Origin: Epiperipatus broadwayi
Taxonomy: Eukaryota; Onychophora; Udeonychophora; Euonychophora; Peripatidae
Reading direction: 5' to 3'
DNA length: 64,000 bases
Assembly (NCBI GenBank): GCA_028023455.1
Contig: JAQFVV010012423.1
Coordinates: 8,848,269-8,912,268, forward strand
Position numbers and translations under genes: made by a program. Of this stretch, positions 1 through 10,843 are shown one piece after another. The notes beneath the pieces are model-generated. The model made no database searches. It was given only the letters and a program-made list of their open reading frames with translations, and was not told the DNA's origin. Each line of letters starts with the position of its first letter. The first letter of the stretch is position 1.

Positions 1-3000
1 AAATGACTTTAGGTTCAAACCCCAAAACAATCAAATATATTGATTTTATAAAATTTAAAATTATTCCCCCTAACATTTAACTTTAATTTAATTTATGATG
101 GTGTCTACCAATACAAAAGGGCACAATATGAATATATACGTATATGTATGTTTTTGAGTATTTATATTATGCCTCAATATTTACATGATCTATAATATTA
201 TTTAATTAAAATGTTTATAAATTCTTTTTAAAGTAAGACTTTCCAATTCTAATAGCAGAAATAAAATTTATTGATCAAATCTAAACCATTCCATCATTTT
301 TGTCTTTTCAGCTTAATCAAATGTTTTAACTTGATTAAATTTCATAAATTATCCAGTATGTAAAATATTGTTGAACAATAAGCATATAAATACCTATTTA
401 AAATATATAAACAGATTAATCTTATTTACATCAAAAATAATGCATAGAGCATAATTTTGCAAATTTTTCAGATTTTAAATTATGTAACCAAATGCATTTC
501 CAAACAAAAGTCCAATAAATCATTTAACCAATAAAATATATATAAATATCTAAAATAATATTTCCTTATTAAAATAGTAGATATATAAAAAAAAATTGCT
601 GGTGCAAACAAATATGTAAAGAAATCATCTAATAAGGTCAGGATAAATTTTGTTTAATCAGACTGCAAATATGTAATTCTATTTTGTCATAAAAATAATT
701 AAGATAATATATCACTTTACAAATCAATTATATTTTCAGTTTCAGTTGAATCTGTGGCCTTCACTAGAAATCTGTAAATATTTTCTATTTTACCAGATTG
801 TAAGATATTTAATATCAACTTCAATACATCTTATTTTTTCACTTCAAAAGATTACAATTACACATAAACATATGTTGCAACAAAAAAAATTAAAGAAAAA
901 CAGATTTTAAAATCTTATATATAATTAAAAAAAGTCACATGATTACTATTCTACATTCAGTTTACATATCAATTTCTCATAATTGTATCATATAATGATT
1001 TTAAATATAAAACATTATTTTATAACTATAGTATATTTTTGTTATATGAAATATATATTACATATATTTTATGCAATATGTTTTATTACCTTTTTTATAA
1101 CAACTATTATCATATTTGTAAATAAAATTATATTTAGTATGTGAAGACATATTATTTAATAATAAAAATATATTAAATTATATAATTATAATATAGTTTT
1201 ATATTTAAGATAGTTATATGGTATAATATAATTATAAGAAACAGATATGTAAAACTGAATGCAAATGAATTAATAATTTGTTTACTTATATGTATAATGT
1301 TTAATATTTTTTTTTTGTTTTTTTTAATTTTCTTTATTGCAAAGTATGTTTTATGTACAATTCTTACAACCATTTAAAAATCAAAAAGTAAAAAGGTATT
1401 TAGTTGATATTTGATATGTTATTTTGAAATATAATATAATAAAAGATAAAATATTTGCAGATTTCTAATGAAAACTGTAACTTGACTGAAACAGAAAATG
1501 AAATGTTTTCAGAAGTGCAAAAAGAGAAGTAATGTATTATATTTATTACAATGAACAAAGATGTCAAAGACATAAAAGAATAATCAATACTATATATAAG
1601 TCTTTTAAAATATAAATATAATAAAAAAGAGTAATCATTGGACATCCTTAATACAAATAATATAGCTTTAGTTTTATCTTGATTGGGACAGAATGGATTA
1701 ACATTAAGCCATATATATTCAGAACTCTATTTATTGCAAATTCTAGTTAATCATTAATGATAGCAGAACTTACAATAACTAAATCATCAACAGAAGCAAA
1801 AATAATAGAAACAAAGAAAAGACATCATTTATATAAATGATAATAGAGGACACAAAATAGAACTCTGAAAAACTAAAACATTATTAATTGACAAGCTAAT
1901 ATAAACCATTGAAATTCTATTACATAAAAATGTTTTTAATTAAATCATCCTTCTCAAAGTTTACTTTTGTTTTTAAGCCCTTCTTCAACTACTCAGTAAT
2001 AATCCTAACATGATCATAAAAAGCTCTTTCGTCATTGTTGCTACCATTATTGATTCAAACATTTTTGGAAATGGAAATGACAGAGATTCCTATAGTATTA
2101 GATTTTTATTTTTTTAAAAACAGGAGTAATGATATTTTACTTATATACAGTATTGAAGAATTATAAAAATAATAACAACACTGGAAGTAAGATCTCCCTA
2201 TTCTTTTTCAACATTTATTTACTTATCATATCAATAGCAATTCATTTAATAGTTTTCAAATTATATGGTTATGTCACCTCTGAATTCATAATATTTAACT
2301 ATAAAAATATTGCGTGAATATATGTATTCCTTTTTGCATTAACATCAAGTATAAATTCAGAATTGTATTAAAAAAACAATCCCATTAAATGCATTATCAA
2401 TTTTAAATTCATTTTTATTTATATTTGTTGTGTTTTGTAAGAAAATAAAGATATATTAAATGGAGAGATGAAGAAACATTGACATCAATTAGTTTAGGCT
2501 AGAGTTTAAACATTATGGGTGTAATTATATATTCCCCAAAATTATAAAGAGCAGGTATGAAAGTTTAATAAATTTGAAAGAATCAAAGGTCAGAATTGAC
2601 TATAAAAACAAATTTAAAAAAGAGACTATTCTAATAAAAATCATTTCTACTTCTTACTTAATCAAATTCCGGTATCAATTGTAGATTTAATGTTTTGTAA
2701 TCATTTATCCACTTTAACACTTTAAGCATGTGTATTGGTAGACAATGCTTTCTTGAAAAAAAAATTTTTTAATTTACTTAAAATTGACATTCAGATATAA
2801 TTATTTAGGATATTTGTTAAATTATGAAAATGTATTTCATATATGTCTACAAATTATATCTTTTGACATTAAAACAAGAAATAATATTTATATTTTAAAA
2901 TAAAAGTTTGACTTTTTTAGTATTAATAATGTAATGTGTTTTTATACTGTACTTTAGAACTTTAAAAATAGTTTTAACTCTATAAAATAATATATTATTA

Positions 3001-3740
3001 ATAAATGCTAATTAAAAATTATAAAGATGTCCATTTATTTATTTTGGTGAAACTGCATTTAAAAAAGCAAAAAAATTATTCTAACATAGCTAACAATAGA
3101 AATTAGTCCATGTAAAACATAATTAGAAAATCATGTCTACTATATTTTTTTGTAAATAGTTTCATCTTTTGATGAAAAATGTAATTAAAATTTTAAAAAT
3201 ATTCTAAAATGACTACAGCAAGACTATTGCATCCATGGTTTATTGATTTCATCTACCATTATTGAAAATGTGTAATAAATAATTGGAAATTAATAAAAAA
3301 AATGAATTTTTTATTATATTATCACAGATATGTCTTCTACATTTTATTATCAATTTTTATCATACTTATGCAAAAAGTTAATAATATAATAGTATCTATA
3401 TATTTAAATGCTCATCTTTTTTTCTGCTTAAAAATGTCTTGTTTTAATTTGTTAAAATAATTTAATTAAAATATTAGAAGAGTTTGTTTAAGTATGACTT
3501 TTTTTTAAATTTATCAGAATAACTTCTATTACTATAATTTCTTTTGAAAAAAAAAAAATCTCTAAAAATCTTTTAGTATTCTTTTCCATATTACTTTTAA
3601 AAATATAGAAATACAATCATAAAAGAAATTAAAATTTTCTTTCATCTATTGCATTTTTATTAATTACTTCAATTTTAATTAACTGGAACATTTTATAAAT
3701 ATATATTCACACAAAACTTTTCTCGCTCTCTCTCTCCCTA
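1..3740. other. AT-rich stretch without recognisable genes
   Basis: The short ORFs here are rich in Ile, Tyr, Asn, Lys and Phe, as expected of random AT-rich sequence. An imperfect inverted similarity links about 738-785 and 1450-1494. A short CT/TA tract lies at 3722-3745. No exon of sulfotransferase gene 2 was found. Confidence 0.6.
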
Positions 3741-3745
3741 TATAT

Positions 3746-4069
3746 AATATTCAAATATAAGTATAGTTTTATATTAAATTTAATGTAATTAGAAGGGACT
3801 TGAACTCAGACTTTCAAGCTCCTTATAGCTATGCACTCCATCTTATACAATGAATGCACATGACCACATCCATGTGAAAATAATAAATGATCTTCAATAT
3901 ACATATTTTGTGCTGAACCAGATCATTTATTTTTTAATATATATGTAGGCATGTTTATCAGTTGTACAAGATGGAGTGCATAGCTGTAGGGAGTTTAAAA
4001 GTCTGAATTTATGTTAGTTGTAATTATATTAAGTTTAGTTCAAAAAATATATTTATATTTGAATATTAC
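3746..4069. repeat. Foldback copy of S repeat family
   Basis: The arms at about 3746-3850 and 3962-4069 are inverted copies. Each includes the sequence GATGGAGTGCATAGCT and a GTTCAAG-like B-box remnant. The centre (3880-3925) is the reverse complement of the S body seen at 4340-4370. The unit is therefore two truncated S copies in opposite orientation. The arm may derive from a tRNA-like head, but this is weak. Confidence 0.6.
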
Positions 4070-4080
4070 ATATTCAGCTT

Positions 4081-4450
4081 GTATTCTAATCATCCCTCTT
4101 CTGTGTATTTAAATGGACATATTAAGGTTCTATATATGAGGGATGAGGGTGACATAAAGTCAACATGGGTATGGCAATAATATTGGCATCAACAAAGGTT
4201 TTGAGTGTTTCATCAGCATATTTTCAATGATATGGATGGCTGAAGAGTTGGGAGGTGGAAAGTTTGCAGACTTACTATCTTAATATAAACTGAGTACTGA
4301 TTGTAGATGTGTGTGGGAGATAGTGATCTGGACCAACTGATACAAAATATGTATATTGGTGATCATTTACATTTTTCACATGCCATGTTTATCAGTTGTA
4401 TAAGATGGATTGCATAGCCATAGGAAGCTTGAAAATCTGAGTTTAAGTCT
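4081..4450 (+). repeat. S family interspersed repeat
   Basis: This aligns by eye along its length with the reverse complement of 27860-28268. Shared blocks include AGTCAACATGGGT/GGTCAACATGGGT, CTATCTTAATATA, ATCTGGACCAACTGAT and ATATGTATATTGGTGAT. It ends with the tRNA-like block found in the foldback at 3746-4069. No coding capacity was seen. Confidence 0.65.
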
Positions 4451-4456
4451 CTTCTC

Positions 4457-4900
4457 TTACCCAAATCCAAAATTAAACCAGACCAGCATAAAAATAATAT
4501 TAAAACACAACCTAAGGTTTCACTGCTACAAGAAGACTTCTCAAGTGTAAAGAACTAACAAAAACTACACAATATATATAATATTAAAAACTACCCACAA
4601 ATCCATTCACTTCCCATCCACCCTTAATATTAAAAGAACTCTTAAATAAGTTAATTGCTTCAGAATAATAAATTTTCAATAATAAAGACTCTTTAATTCT
4701 TCTTTTGATTTCATTTCTCTCAAAGAAGACAACCTTAGCTTCATCAAAATCAATAGTGTGGCCTGTATCTTTTTCATGGACATACAAAGCAGAACTAAGA
4801 TATCTATTTTTAACTCTACTTAATTTCATTTCTCTCAAAGAAGACAACCTTAGCTTCATCAAAATCAATAGTGTGGCCTGGATCTTTTTCATGGACATAC
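4457..4900 (-). pseudogene. Penelope-like element, C-terminal endonuclease remnant (left arm)
   Basis: The minus-strand frame at about 4584-4818 reads VKNRYLSSALYVHEKDTGHT, then IDFDEAKVVFFERNEIKRRI and KESLLL. This matches the C-terminal half of the Penelope GIY-YIG endonuclease, with the conserved His before TGH and the catalytic-type Glu in RRIKES. The RT and the GIY-YIG motif itself are absent (5' truncated). The 3' untranslated part runs to about 4457. A 75-bp piece is tandemly repeated with a 115-bp offset (4711-4785 and 4826-4900). The second copy is cut at 4900 by LTR element A and resumes at 12915. Confidence 0.75.
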
Positions 4901-5134
4901 TGAAGCAATGGATCTGAAGTCCAATCCATGCTTCACATCTTCCTATCAACTTGATTAATATTGTAGACCTAAATTAAGTTTATAGTCCAATATCAGCAGG
5001 GTTTTGCATTAGAGTTAAAAATAATTATGCTTATTAAACGTGTATTACATTTAAATATTTTGTTTTAAATAAATTTCATTCTATTAATAAAAATTGCTTA
5101 ACCTATTAGTCAAACATATATGTATATACATCTA

Positions 5135-5136
5135 GC

Positions 5137-5205
<69 letters not shown>
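5135..5205. repeat. TA microsatellite in 5' LTR A
   Basis: This is a run of about 66 bp of TA between TAGCG and GCGTTAATG. The same site in the 3' LTR has about 16 bp. Confidence 0.9.
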
Positions 5206-5207
<2 letters not shown>

Positions 5208-5556
5208 TTAATGCAAAATTCTGCTGAAATAAAATGCTTATTTTACTATAAAAAAATAATAATATATTGTTGTTAAAATTTTGTTAAAATATTTAGTATG
5301 ATTTGATTTTGAGATAAGCCTGCCAACATTTTCTAAAAGAATGTATAGTTTTAATTAGTGAGCCATTCAAGTGTAATTAAAGATGGCCTTCTCTTTCTTT
5401 CTTTTTAATTAAGAGAATTCAAACTTTGAAGTAAGAAAGTTAGAGTAAAAAAGTTAAAGTTATTTTTAGAAAGTGTTGCTTTGAAATAAAGGAGCATGGG
5501 GAGGCTTATCAAGATCTCAGATCATACAAACAATAGAAGGTAGCTGACAGAGAGGG

Positions 5557-5564
5557 TATAAATA
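5557..5564 (+). promoter_or_regulatory. TATA box of 5' LTR A
   Basis: GGGTATAAATAG at about 5554-5565 is a strong TATA match in an LTR position where U3 promoters sit. It is kept in the 3' LTR (11446-11453). Confidence 0.55.
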
Positions 5565-7076
5565 GAAGGGAGAACAAAAGATTGATTATTCAGATTTTTC
5601 CTTTTGAAGGATTCAGTTGATTCTGATTTTCCTTGTGAAGGTGATTCTTTCAGAGTTTGCTATTGCAAGATTGATTCAGATTTTGCTATTGCAAGGTGCA
5701 TTCAGATTTCTCTTAGGAGAACTCTGTCAGATTTTGTTCGTGATTTTATTCCCAAAAGTCTACAACTGTTGTCTACCAATCATGAAGAAGTTTGAACCTG
5801 CTCAAGCTAAAAATCATATAAGTTTGATAGATTCTACTATGCTCGGCTAGGCAAATAAATAGCTTTGCCTATCGCCGAGGTTCCGGAATACCATTCAAAA
5901 TGCCTTAATATCCACTCAATAATCATTTGAACTCTGTGCCATGTCTGGAGAACTTTTCGTGAAACCATACTACATATTTTCATTGTCCGAACAACTACAT
6001 CTCGACGGTCGGATCAAGCCACGAACGCCGTACGGAACATGACCAAGGAAAAAGGACGGTAATCGTATCTCCTCTATTGAACTATTTCTTATGCTACCTT
6101 TTGTTCATTTTTCTCTAATTGCTTCAGTGAATTGATATGTATTTGCTATGTAATCATTTTTATTAGACTAACCTTAAATATATATATTGTGTGATCATCT
6201 ATCTATATGTAACCTTTTTCCCTTCGCTATTCTTCCTTACTAACATGTGTAAATATTTAGTATTCCATTGCGGTTAAGTTCAATAGTTAATTTTTGTTCA
6301 TTTAAAATCTCTTTCCAATTTTATTTATGTTTGTTAATTAAATACGAGTCAGTTTCTTTTGTGTGCCAACTTGATCTCTTTGATAACGCCTCTTTTGTCC
6401 GCCATTAGCTTTACGTATATCTGATTTAACTATATACGTTTTAAATAATTTTTAAACACTGTTTGTAGCGCAAAGCAATTAGAAATGCTTGCGAAAGATT
6501 CTTTTTGTTATCGTACGTTATCGAGAAGATCAGTTGACAATTTGAATAAAATTGGGAAGAAAAGAGTTAGACCGCAAACCTATTAATCTGTTTTTATTGT
6601 CTAATTATTTTGTTTCATTAATTTAGAGGAATAGCGGAGGCCATTAAATCATGATTCCTATTTTAAAGTCATTAATTAAAGATCTATTATTTAACTAACA
6701 AGCTTGACTTTTGCTAAATTTGTTATAAATGCTTTATTTTACTTTTCAATGATCCAGGCACGCATAGCGCAAAACACATATTTCTTAGTACTTTTGCACC
6801 TTTAACTATTTAGCTCCTTAGGATTTCCCGTCCATGTCTCTACCGCTGTTGCTAAGCTTTGTGGCCGGTTGAAAAATAATTTATGTGTGGCTTAGATGGT
6901 GTTGTTGGTTCGTAAATTAGCCTCGAGAATAGGCGAAATAGGGCAGAGGTCATAGTATTCTTGATTTAATATCTCGCGTATGGGTGGCTTCGAGGTACTT
7001 TCGCCTAGGATTCGAACTAGGTTAAACCAGCATACATAATCTGACTGTCACAGTAGATTTTTTTTTTCCGTAATTC

Positions 7077-7095
7077 TGACGCCAACAACGTGGGC
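7077..7095 (+). other. Candidate primer binding site of element A
   Basis: CTGACGCCAACAACGTGGG lies 25 nt past the 5' LTR. It resembles the TGGCGCCAAC type of tRNA-complementary site of retroelements but has one mismatch and is further from the LTR than usual. Confidence 0.4.
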
Positions 7096-7420
7096 CGAAT
7101 TTCATTTTTTTATTGGAAGAATAGGAATAGGGGATTTGAAGTAATAGATATATGTAGAATTTTTTTTCTCCTCGGATTGGACACATATATATAATGTTTT
7201 TTTAAATAACATGAAATAATTGTTAGTTATACGTAATATTTTTGCTTCGAGTTTGTCGCCACGGGACGAATGTCATTTTTTTAAAAATTAAAAATAAGTA
7301 CCCTGAGAAGTTTGTTTTAGTTTAATACATTTATATAAAAATATATGTATAATTTTTCCGAGTTTTGTTTCCTAATGTGAGCCAAATGTCATTTTTTTAA
7401 ATTAATTAAAAAGTTAAATG
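7085..7420. repeat. Degenerate repeats in element A leader
   Basis: A unit with a 'GGGCCGAATTTCATTTTTTT' core recurs as GGGACGAATGTCATTTTTTT near 7263 and GAGCCAAATGTCATTTTTTT near 7379. Each is followed by an A/T run, and the spacing is 115-165 bp. From here to about 9700 there is no supported coding region. Confidence 0.5.
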
Positions 7421-8242
7421 TGTCATAAGGTAAAAAAATTTTTCCGAGTTTAGTATATATATCAAATGAATATTTTATATTTAAAAAGTTAACACTTCGT
7501 TCGTTGTTTTTTTTTTTGTGATTATAAAATTAGATTTCAGAATTAAACCAATTTTTTTTTGCCTAATGAATAGATTTGTCATGGCCAGTTCGCCATATTT
7601 GTTTTCGTATAAAGTAGATAGCTTCGATGAGGCGGAAGTGTCAAATATATACCCACCCGCCCTCCCTTAAATTAGCTTTCGTACTTTAGATTATTTTTAG
7701 TATTGCTCAAATATGGAAGTTTTGATGTAATAATGTTTTTTTTTCGAAATATAGTGTATATTCGGTTGTGTTAATATTGTAGTAAAAAAAAAGTACAATT
7801 AGATAATAGAATTTTTTTTCCGTTTGTATAAATTTTTGTGAAGATCTAAGAGATAACATTTTTCCATTAATAGAATTTTTTTTGAAGATCAAAAAGTTTT
7901 TGATAAGTTCAAATTAACACGTGTCAACGTATGGTGTTAGCAAATATTTTTTTTTCACTTTCTCTGCGTTTCGTTTCTTTATATTGAATAATTGTAATCA
8001 TGTAAATTTTTTTTTCTTTCCTTTTTAAAGATTTTGAAATTACGTTTCCTCGCAAACATATATAAATTAAGTTTTGTTTCAATACTAGCAAACTTAATTT
8101 TATCTTATAAGAAAAGTAAATGCATATGTTCATTAATAAATATATAGATTAAAGTATTTTTGCATAACATATATGTCAGCCACCTTTAGTTAAGATTTTT
8201 TTTTCTTCTCTCAATTCGGATTATGCTATTGAATCATTTATT

Positions 8243-8352
8243 GAGTAACCGTTAGGTGAAGACCCTTTGAGTAATCGTTAGGTGAAGCCCTTGTTTTTTT
8301 AGTAACCGTTAGGTGAAGACCCTTTGAGTAACCGTTTAGGTGAAGACCCCTT
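8243..8352. repeat. Four tandem 25-28 bp repeats
   Basis: GAGTAACCGTTAGGTGAAG and variants occur four times in a row, at about 8243, 8269, 8297 and 8325, with small indels. They are inside element A and non-coding. Confidence 0.8.
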
Positions 8353-8739
8353 ACATTGTAGAGTTCTCGATTGCTGTGTAGCCTGAAATAATAGGTCTAC
8401 ATCTGCAATCATTGCTTCCTTGTTATATTTGCGATCAGCATTTACTAGCCTGAAATAATAGGAGTATGCGGTCTGCAATATGACAAATCTTTCGAGTAAA
8501 AATCATGTGCATGATAAGCAAAAAAAAAAAAAATTTGTATAGGTATATCTGTTTGTATATTTATATGTAGTCATATATATGCTTATTTAATGATGTACAT
8601 ATTCATATATATGGGTGTATATGGTATACACTTCGTTATAGTTCGGTAAAACCCGTTTTTATATAAATGTTTTTTTGAAACAGTTTTTGATTTCAATGCG
8701 TGATTCTGTAAAATTGCTTGATAATTGTTAATTTATTTC

Positions 8740-8935
8740 GGGTTGTGACCAAAATGGTAGTTGGTTTCGATCCCAGGTTCATAATTCGGAGTGGCAGTTA
8801 TCATGGAATTTTATTTTAATTTTTGTTTGTATTTTTTTTTGTTTTGTTTGTTTTGTTAATCGTACTTTGGCTGTTTGAATTTTTTTTGTATCATGACCAA
8901 AATGGTAACTGGTTTCGAATCCAGGTCAGATATAT
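8740..8935. repeat. Direct repeat with tRNA B-box-like core
   Basis: GACCAAAATGGTAGTTGGTT near 8748 recurs as GACCAAAATGGTAACTGGTT near 8895. Each is followed by TTCGATCC or TTCGAATCC and AGGT. The core resembles a tRNA B box but no tRNA fold was found. Confidence 0.45.
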
Positions 8936-9735
8936 TACCTTACGTAGTTGTATACGTCTTAGATTTAACATTGTCATTTAAAATAGCATTTACTTATTCA
9001 TGCAGAGAATTTCTTTTTAAAAGAGAAGTGAAACTTAAAATAGATTTTAATTGCATTTAGCTTTATAAACCTTATACATTAATATGTATATTTGATATGG
9101 CCATTGTCTTGTCGACTGGCGCCCTTCTCAAATAAATTTGTCGGCAAGTGCAATCTCTCATATCGGATATCAAATAAACCAAACTATAGTAGATGATCAA
9201 AATAAAAATGTATGTGTAGTGAGCCAAAATAATTTTGAAACATGACTTATGTATATTTTGCTCACATATTCCTTTTGAAATATAAACTTGTGTATTAATG
9301 TAAATGCATTTTTTTTAGTTGTTTCAGGTGTCGGAGAAAGTCAGGTCAAGCTGTAAGTTTATTATTTTTAATGATATAGTAACAAAGTAGCAGTGATATT
9401 TAAGTGAAATATATAAAAATAAAAAATAAAGTGAGGAGAATATATGTAGTATAAATATTAAAACAGACACGGCAGGATTTGATATTTTTTTCATGAACAA
9501 ACAGATACATAGGCATAGGTTTAAGATGGGACCTCGTGAGGTAGGCAAAGTTAATTTCTGAAAACATAAATAAAGAATTTAGAATACTGACTTATTTTTT
9601 TAAAGAACTAAAATTTTCTTCACATACAGGATATAGCTCCTAGATACAGTAATACAATATACTTATATAGATTGTTATTAAAATACGTTTTAGAAATAAA
9701 TTGTTTTATAACAAAATAGCCAATATTAGGCAAAA

Positions 9736-10290
9736 ATGGAGGAACAGAAGAGAGGCGAAGTTTATAGGTCAATATGTACTCATAGTGACCAAGAAAACAA
9801 TGTGAAAATCTCATCACAGAAATGAGACAAAAATACAAAATGATGATGAACATGTTCCAAGAATTCATGAATATGACATCACAAAGACTGAACCGTTTGG
9901 AGGAAAACAGGGTTCCAGCAACAACATACTACCAGAACAAAAGTATTACCAGATGATGATAATCAGGGAAAGGGACAAGACAACAAGGCAAGGTGATATT
10001 CAGGTTGAATCACTGATTGATGAAGAAGCATGTAAAGATAGTCACCACTTGGACTTGTCAGTCAAACACAGAAGGCAAAGTGGAGAACAAAATTGTCGAA
10101 TCATAGAGGATACCAAGAGCACAATGACGCTTCAGACTGTGGATTTGGTAAACGAAACTGAAAAGATGGGACAAGACATTAATAATAAAATGAGTGACTT
10201 AACTGGAGCTACTCCGATACATTTGCAGTATGCCACAGCATGTCTTCAGGTATTCAAAACCAAAATCTTAGTGGAAGAGAGAAAATAGAC
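9736..10290 (+). pseudogene. Gag-like remnant of element A
   Basis: Frames here are broken by shifts. One reads EMRQKYKMMMNMFQEFMNM followed by TSQRLNRLEE, a short charged coiled-coil-like segment similar in style to 16820-16900 in element B. Another frame (9953-10288) is open for 111 codons and rich in Asp, Glu, Lys and Gln. No zinc knuckle was seen. It is called gag-like from its position after the leader and before the integrase tail. Confidence 0.4.
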
Positions 10291-10309
10291 CAACTAGGAA
10301 ACCAAAAGA

Positions 10310-10497
10310 TCACAAGCGAACGATTAAGACGGGCAGTGCTGCATCGGAAGACAAAACGAAACCGCCAATATCAATTCAGGCAAAGGAAGCAAGTGTGGCT
10401 GAGAGATCTGAGGCCAACTAGTATAGTGCAGAGAGAAGTAAAAAAGTTTTTTCCAATATATAAAGGCCCTCATTTGTTAAAAAAAAGTGTGGAATAA
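10310..10497 (+). pseudogene. Integrase C-terminal tail, Ty3-like (element A)
   Basis: The frame ending at 10497 reads RQRKQVWLRDLRPTSIVQRE followed by VKKFFPIYKGPHLLKK. This fits the end of Ty3-like pol integrases (GDxVWLR...KKFFPxYxGPxxI), the SH3-like C-terminal domain. No catalytic DDE core precedes it, so most of pol is deleted. It lies 350 bp before the 3' LTR, the correct place for the end of pol. Confidence 0.65.
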
Positions 10498-10843
10498 GTG
10501 TTTTGTTTTGGAAAAATAATCTCAGCATAAAAAGAGAATATAATATTAGAAACAGAAACTTAAAACCTTATATACCACCGGACCCGGAAAATATACAAAT
10601 TAAAAATAGATACATACCATGTTAGACTAAATACAACACAGACCCGATTTAAGACAGAAGATTGAATTATGGATAAACCATTAGATATAATAAAGTAAAG
10701 AAAACACCGTAGGTAGCAACAAATTAAATATTACAGCAAATAAAGAGTAGGCTTGAACTCACCTGGCACAAAATTCTTACCTCTGACCTGAAGCAACAGC
10801 ATTTTTTTTTAACATTTTTTTTTGTTCACTAACTATTGGGAAA

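Larger units (their letters stand above)
4901..7052 (+). repeat. 5' LTR of element A
   Basis: This 2152-bp LTR contains a TA microsatellite of about 66 bp (5139-5204), a TATA box (5557-5564), degenerate short repeats of a GATTCAGATTTT type (5590-5715) and a GC-richer block near 5980-6070. It is nearly identical to the 3' LTR apart from scattered substitutions, the longer TA tract and a repeat copy of about 27 bp near 5680. Confidence 0.88.

Noticed and set aside
5604-5850. ORFs in the 5' LTR of element A (and 11506-11712 in the 3' LTR)
   Set aside because: They overlap GATTCAGATTTT-type short repeats, differ in length between the LTRs through a non-triplet-neutral repeat change, and have no family resemblance.
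8740-8935. tRNA gene candidates from B-box-like GTTTCGAATCC motifs
   Set aside because: No acceptor, D or anticodon stems can be drawn around either motif. They are a direct repeat within element A.
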